Assembly: GCF_000150275.1 (NCBI RefSeq)
Contig: NW_002060943.1
Span: forward strand, 4,987,950 to 5,051,949
Origin: Trichoplax adhaerens
Lineage: Eukaryota > Placozoa > Uniplacotomia > Trichoplacea > Trichoplacidae
Length of the DNA: 64,000 nucleotides
Direction: 5' to 3'
The first letter of the stretch is position 1. The number at the start of each line of letters is the position of its first letter. Positions 52,768-64,000 of the stretch are shown one piece after another. The notes under the pieces were generated by a model that was given only the letters and a program-made list of their open reading frames with translations, ran no database searches and was not told where the DNA came from. The translations under genes were made by a program, and so were the position numbers.

Positions 52768-55454
52768 TTCACCCTTCCAAATAAGATTTCACATCATCAT
52801 TCAATCTGCTTTGTCAATGACAAAGGGCGTCCAAAAAGAGAAGAAAATACTTCCTTGAAATTCTGTTGGATAATTCAAAAGTAAACCAAGCCAATATTGA
52901 TTACAATTCCATCAATTGATCAAAGTTAACAAAAAACAACCAGAAAATATGACCATAAAGCGTACAAGAGCATATTCAGTTATCGGTAACCAGCGATAAA
53001 CCAATCTTATTAGAGGGTTAATCACTTTCAACAACATTATCATGGTTAACCATTAAAAGAAATCAATTTTTGAATCAGTTATAATCATTATTTTGCCTAG
53101 CAATACTAAGAGTCTAGGAAAAACGTCATCAAATTTTAATATATATATATTATAAACTGAAAGTGATCAACGTAAACTAGCACTATGAAAGCGGTCATAA
53201 TTACTATCCGTAAGAAATCAAAATCAAAATCATAACATAGTTTACTAGTTTAGATCCGCTTTACAGTTGTACAGAATAACCTGAATACTTTAAATCGAAC
53301 TTTCGACGCTATTTCGTTCTATTTTAAAATTTAAATACTGGAGAGTATAAATCATAACATAGTATTACTTAAAATTTCTTTTCGTAGGAGTAGTATAAAC
53401 AGATACGAAAAGTTGCAATATTGACGACCAAAAATGCTTTCATAATATTCGTTCAGTGCTTTTAAGATGACAACAGTAAGCCAAAAGAAATTCGCCTCAT
53501 ATCAATATTTAAATCTTGATGGAGGCGTAATTTATAAATAACATATTGTCTTTACCTGGCTATTAGCTGTAACGCATATTAGCCCTTACTATATTGGTTA
53601 TCGTAAAAGAAATCAGGAATGATATTGGCAGCTAATGGACAATATTGCGATATGGATGAAAATAACTTGACATGGCAGCGCCAGAGTAGAAATAAGCAGA
53701 AGCTAGTAATAAAATCAGTTTAATTTTCGATATTACCAAGTTTAAAAAGAGAAAAGAAATATCGCATCCTTGTATAATGTAAGCAAAGCCATAACTTTAC
53801 GTACTCGTACGGTATTGAATAGAAATATACATTTTAATGGATAAACCATGTTGTTATAGGGTATCGCTTAATTAAATGATGCTACCGCCCAATTAGTGGT
53901 ATTAGATAAATTCTTAATGCTATCAAGCAAGGATAGATTATATTACCAACTCAAGTATCATTGTACCGCCATAATCTTTTGGACTGTAATAACCAGGTTC
54001 GATGACATTGGAATGTAACAAGATTAAGATATAAATTTTCTAATAGCATACCTTGTATCTAAGATTCTAATAGGCGAATACTTATATGGCCAAAAATAAT
54101 CACAATAGGTCCAATTTAATTTACATCAATACTAAATTAAGGAACTTTACGGTTTATACCAGAAGTGGTGTGCAATATAGTTTATTATAAGCCTGCTTCA
54201 CAAACATTCACATTACTTTTGTTCAAAATGGATCAAAACTTCATCTTTTATGACATTGTATTATATATGCGGCAAGTGATCAATTCCACCCCTAGAGTAT
54301 TGCCTAATATTCTGAGCTCTTCTCTCTGTTAATTTTTAGATCATAGCACCATTTTACCAAGATTTCAAATTCCATTCCGTTTATAAGTGATTAGGGGATT
54401 AAAAATCGATACAACAGGAGAAAAATATTTTTCAGTTATAGCATAAAATATACTAATACCATGTTTCTTTATTATCACTAAGAATTATAGTTTTGGTTGG
54501 CTTTCAAAATTTCTTTCGAATATATTAATTTTACCATCTATACATACCGTACTCAACTTTACAGTTGTAATTTGGTTGTTTATTAGTAAGTACACGTATA
54601 ATGTAAACGTTAGCTTTTCATATTTTTTTAAGAATTGTAAATCAAAATAAACTTTTAAACTACGCACAAATTATCAATCAGCTGAATGTTTGGCTTAAAG
54701 ACAATAATAAATGGTAGGTTTTATTTTAGGACGCTTATACCCTAGCCACTAATTCAATTTAAACTAGTTTATTTACATCACCAACCTGCTTGGGGAGATT
54801 CGCTAGTTAGTTGTGGTAAATACTTAGTGTTTTTACGGACAGGATTATTAACATTTCTCTGAGTATTCGAATGAATTGGGACGCAGAATTAGTAATACTT
54901 AAAATATTTTTAGTATTATTTTCACATAACAGTCCTACTTCACTTCATTAGAAAAGCATAGCATTGGCATAAAGTATTCAAATTTAAATATATATGACAA
55001 TTGGTATAACTTACAGATTTTGTTCTTGTTTTAGGCATCTGAGAAGATGAAGCATGAATAACTTTCTAAAAGATTTAAAAATATCGAAGAAATCACTATA
55101 TAGCGTTTTTTGCTCGTAATTCTTATATACAATGCGATTTTTTGTATTTATAGCAATTTAAACTAAGTAAATTAAATTATAGTCTAGGGAAGATCATATT
55201 ATCCGAGGAAGAATTTTTGAATTGATGAATATCTTATAGGATCACCTTTAATGAATTTACTATGACCTTTAGATGCGCTACACTAACTGCACGATCTGGT
55301 CAAATGCAATTACTAGTTCTAAAGAAATGTTAGTATTCTATTTTTGAACCGAATATAGAGACTAAGTAGTACGAACGGATTCAACAAAAGAGCAACAATA
55401 TAAAAACATCATTTACGAAATATAATCAAGCATTTAAGCTATCCAAAGCAATAT

Positions 55455-64000
<8,546 letters not shown>

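Larger units (their letters stand above)
49066..55454. other. Gene-poor region downstream of the CDKL kinase
   Basis: No gene could be supported. It contains two tandem duplications (49254-49775 and 51135-51440), described separately, and a short diverged repeat near 52205-52320 (ATACTCTACCGGATAAGGTA and ATACTCTTCAAGATAAGATA). The 60-codon minus-strand frame at 54485-54667 shows no motif. Confidence 0.45.

Overview
The window is AT-rich metazoan nuclear DNA. It holds intron-dense, animal-type ciliary genes with short GT-AG introns (mostly about 60-400 nt), one intronless class A GPCR and long gene-poor stretches. This combination fits an early-branching, compact animal genome; a placozoan (Trichoplax or Hoilungia) is my best guess. 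That guess is an inference, because no marker gene in the window names the species. I read no bacterial, organellar or viral gene.

Layout. (1) 2541-3671 (+): intronless rhodopsin-like GPCR, 376 aa. (2) 11724-15553 (+): BBOF1 (basal body-orientation factor 1), rebuilt here as 19 exons and 546 aa. (3) 17626-25839 (+): CFAP61, a radial-spoke/calmodulin-spoke-associated protein, rebuilt as 38 exons and 1256 aa. (4) 27997-39107 (-): aquaglyceroporin, 5 exons and 286 aa. Its 81-nt first exon lies 8.8 kb away from the rest. (5) 48333-49065 (+): a weakly supported set of exon-like segments of unknown identity. (6) 55455-60141 (-): a CDKL1/CDKL4-type kinase, 8 exons, about 300 aa. All rebuilt gene models stay in frame across every splice junction and give family-typical lengths.

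The remaining DNA has few open frames. It is marked by many diverged local tandem duplications with units of 84-301 bp, at 10.7, 23.1, 28.3, 36.9, 43.9, 46.7, 49.3 and 51.1 kb. The 161-bp unit at 51.1 kb is nearly identical between copies and so is recent.

How the genes fit together. BBOF1, CFAP61 and the CDKL1/4 kinase all belong to the motile-cilium/basal-body programme. BBOF1 and CFAP61 are head-to-tail neighbours. Each has an RFX-type X-box (imperfect palindrome GTNNYY-N0-3-RRNAAC) 220-305 nt upstream of its ATG, at 11488-11500 and 17309-17322. A third consensus X-box lies at 62490-62503, about 2.3 kb upstream of the kinase. This suggests a locally clustered, RFX-controlled ciliary neighbourhood. 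The GPCR and the aquaglyceroporin have no evident functional link to it.
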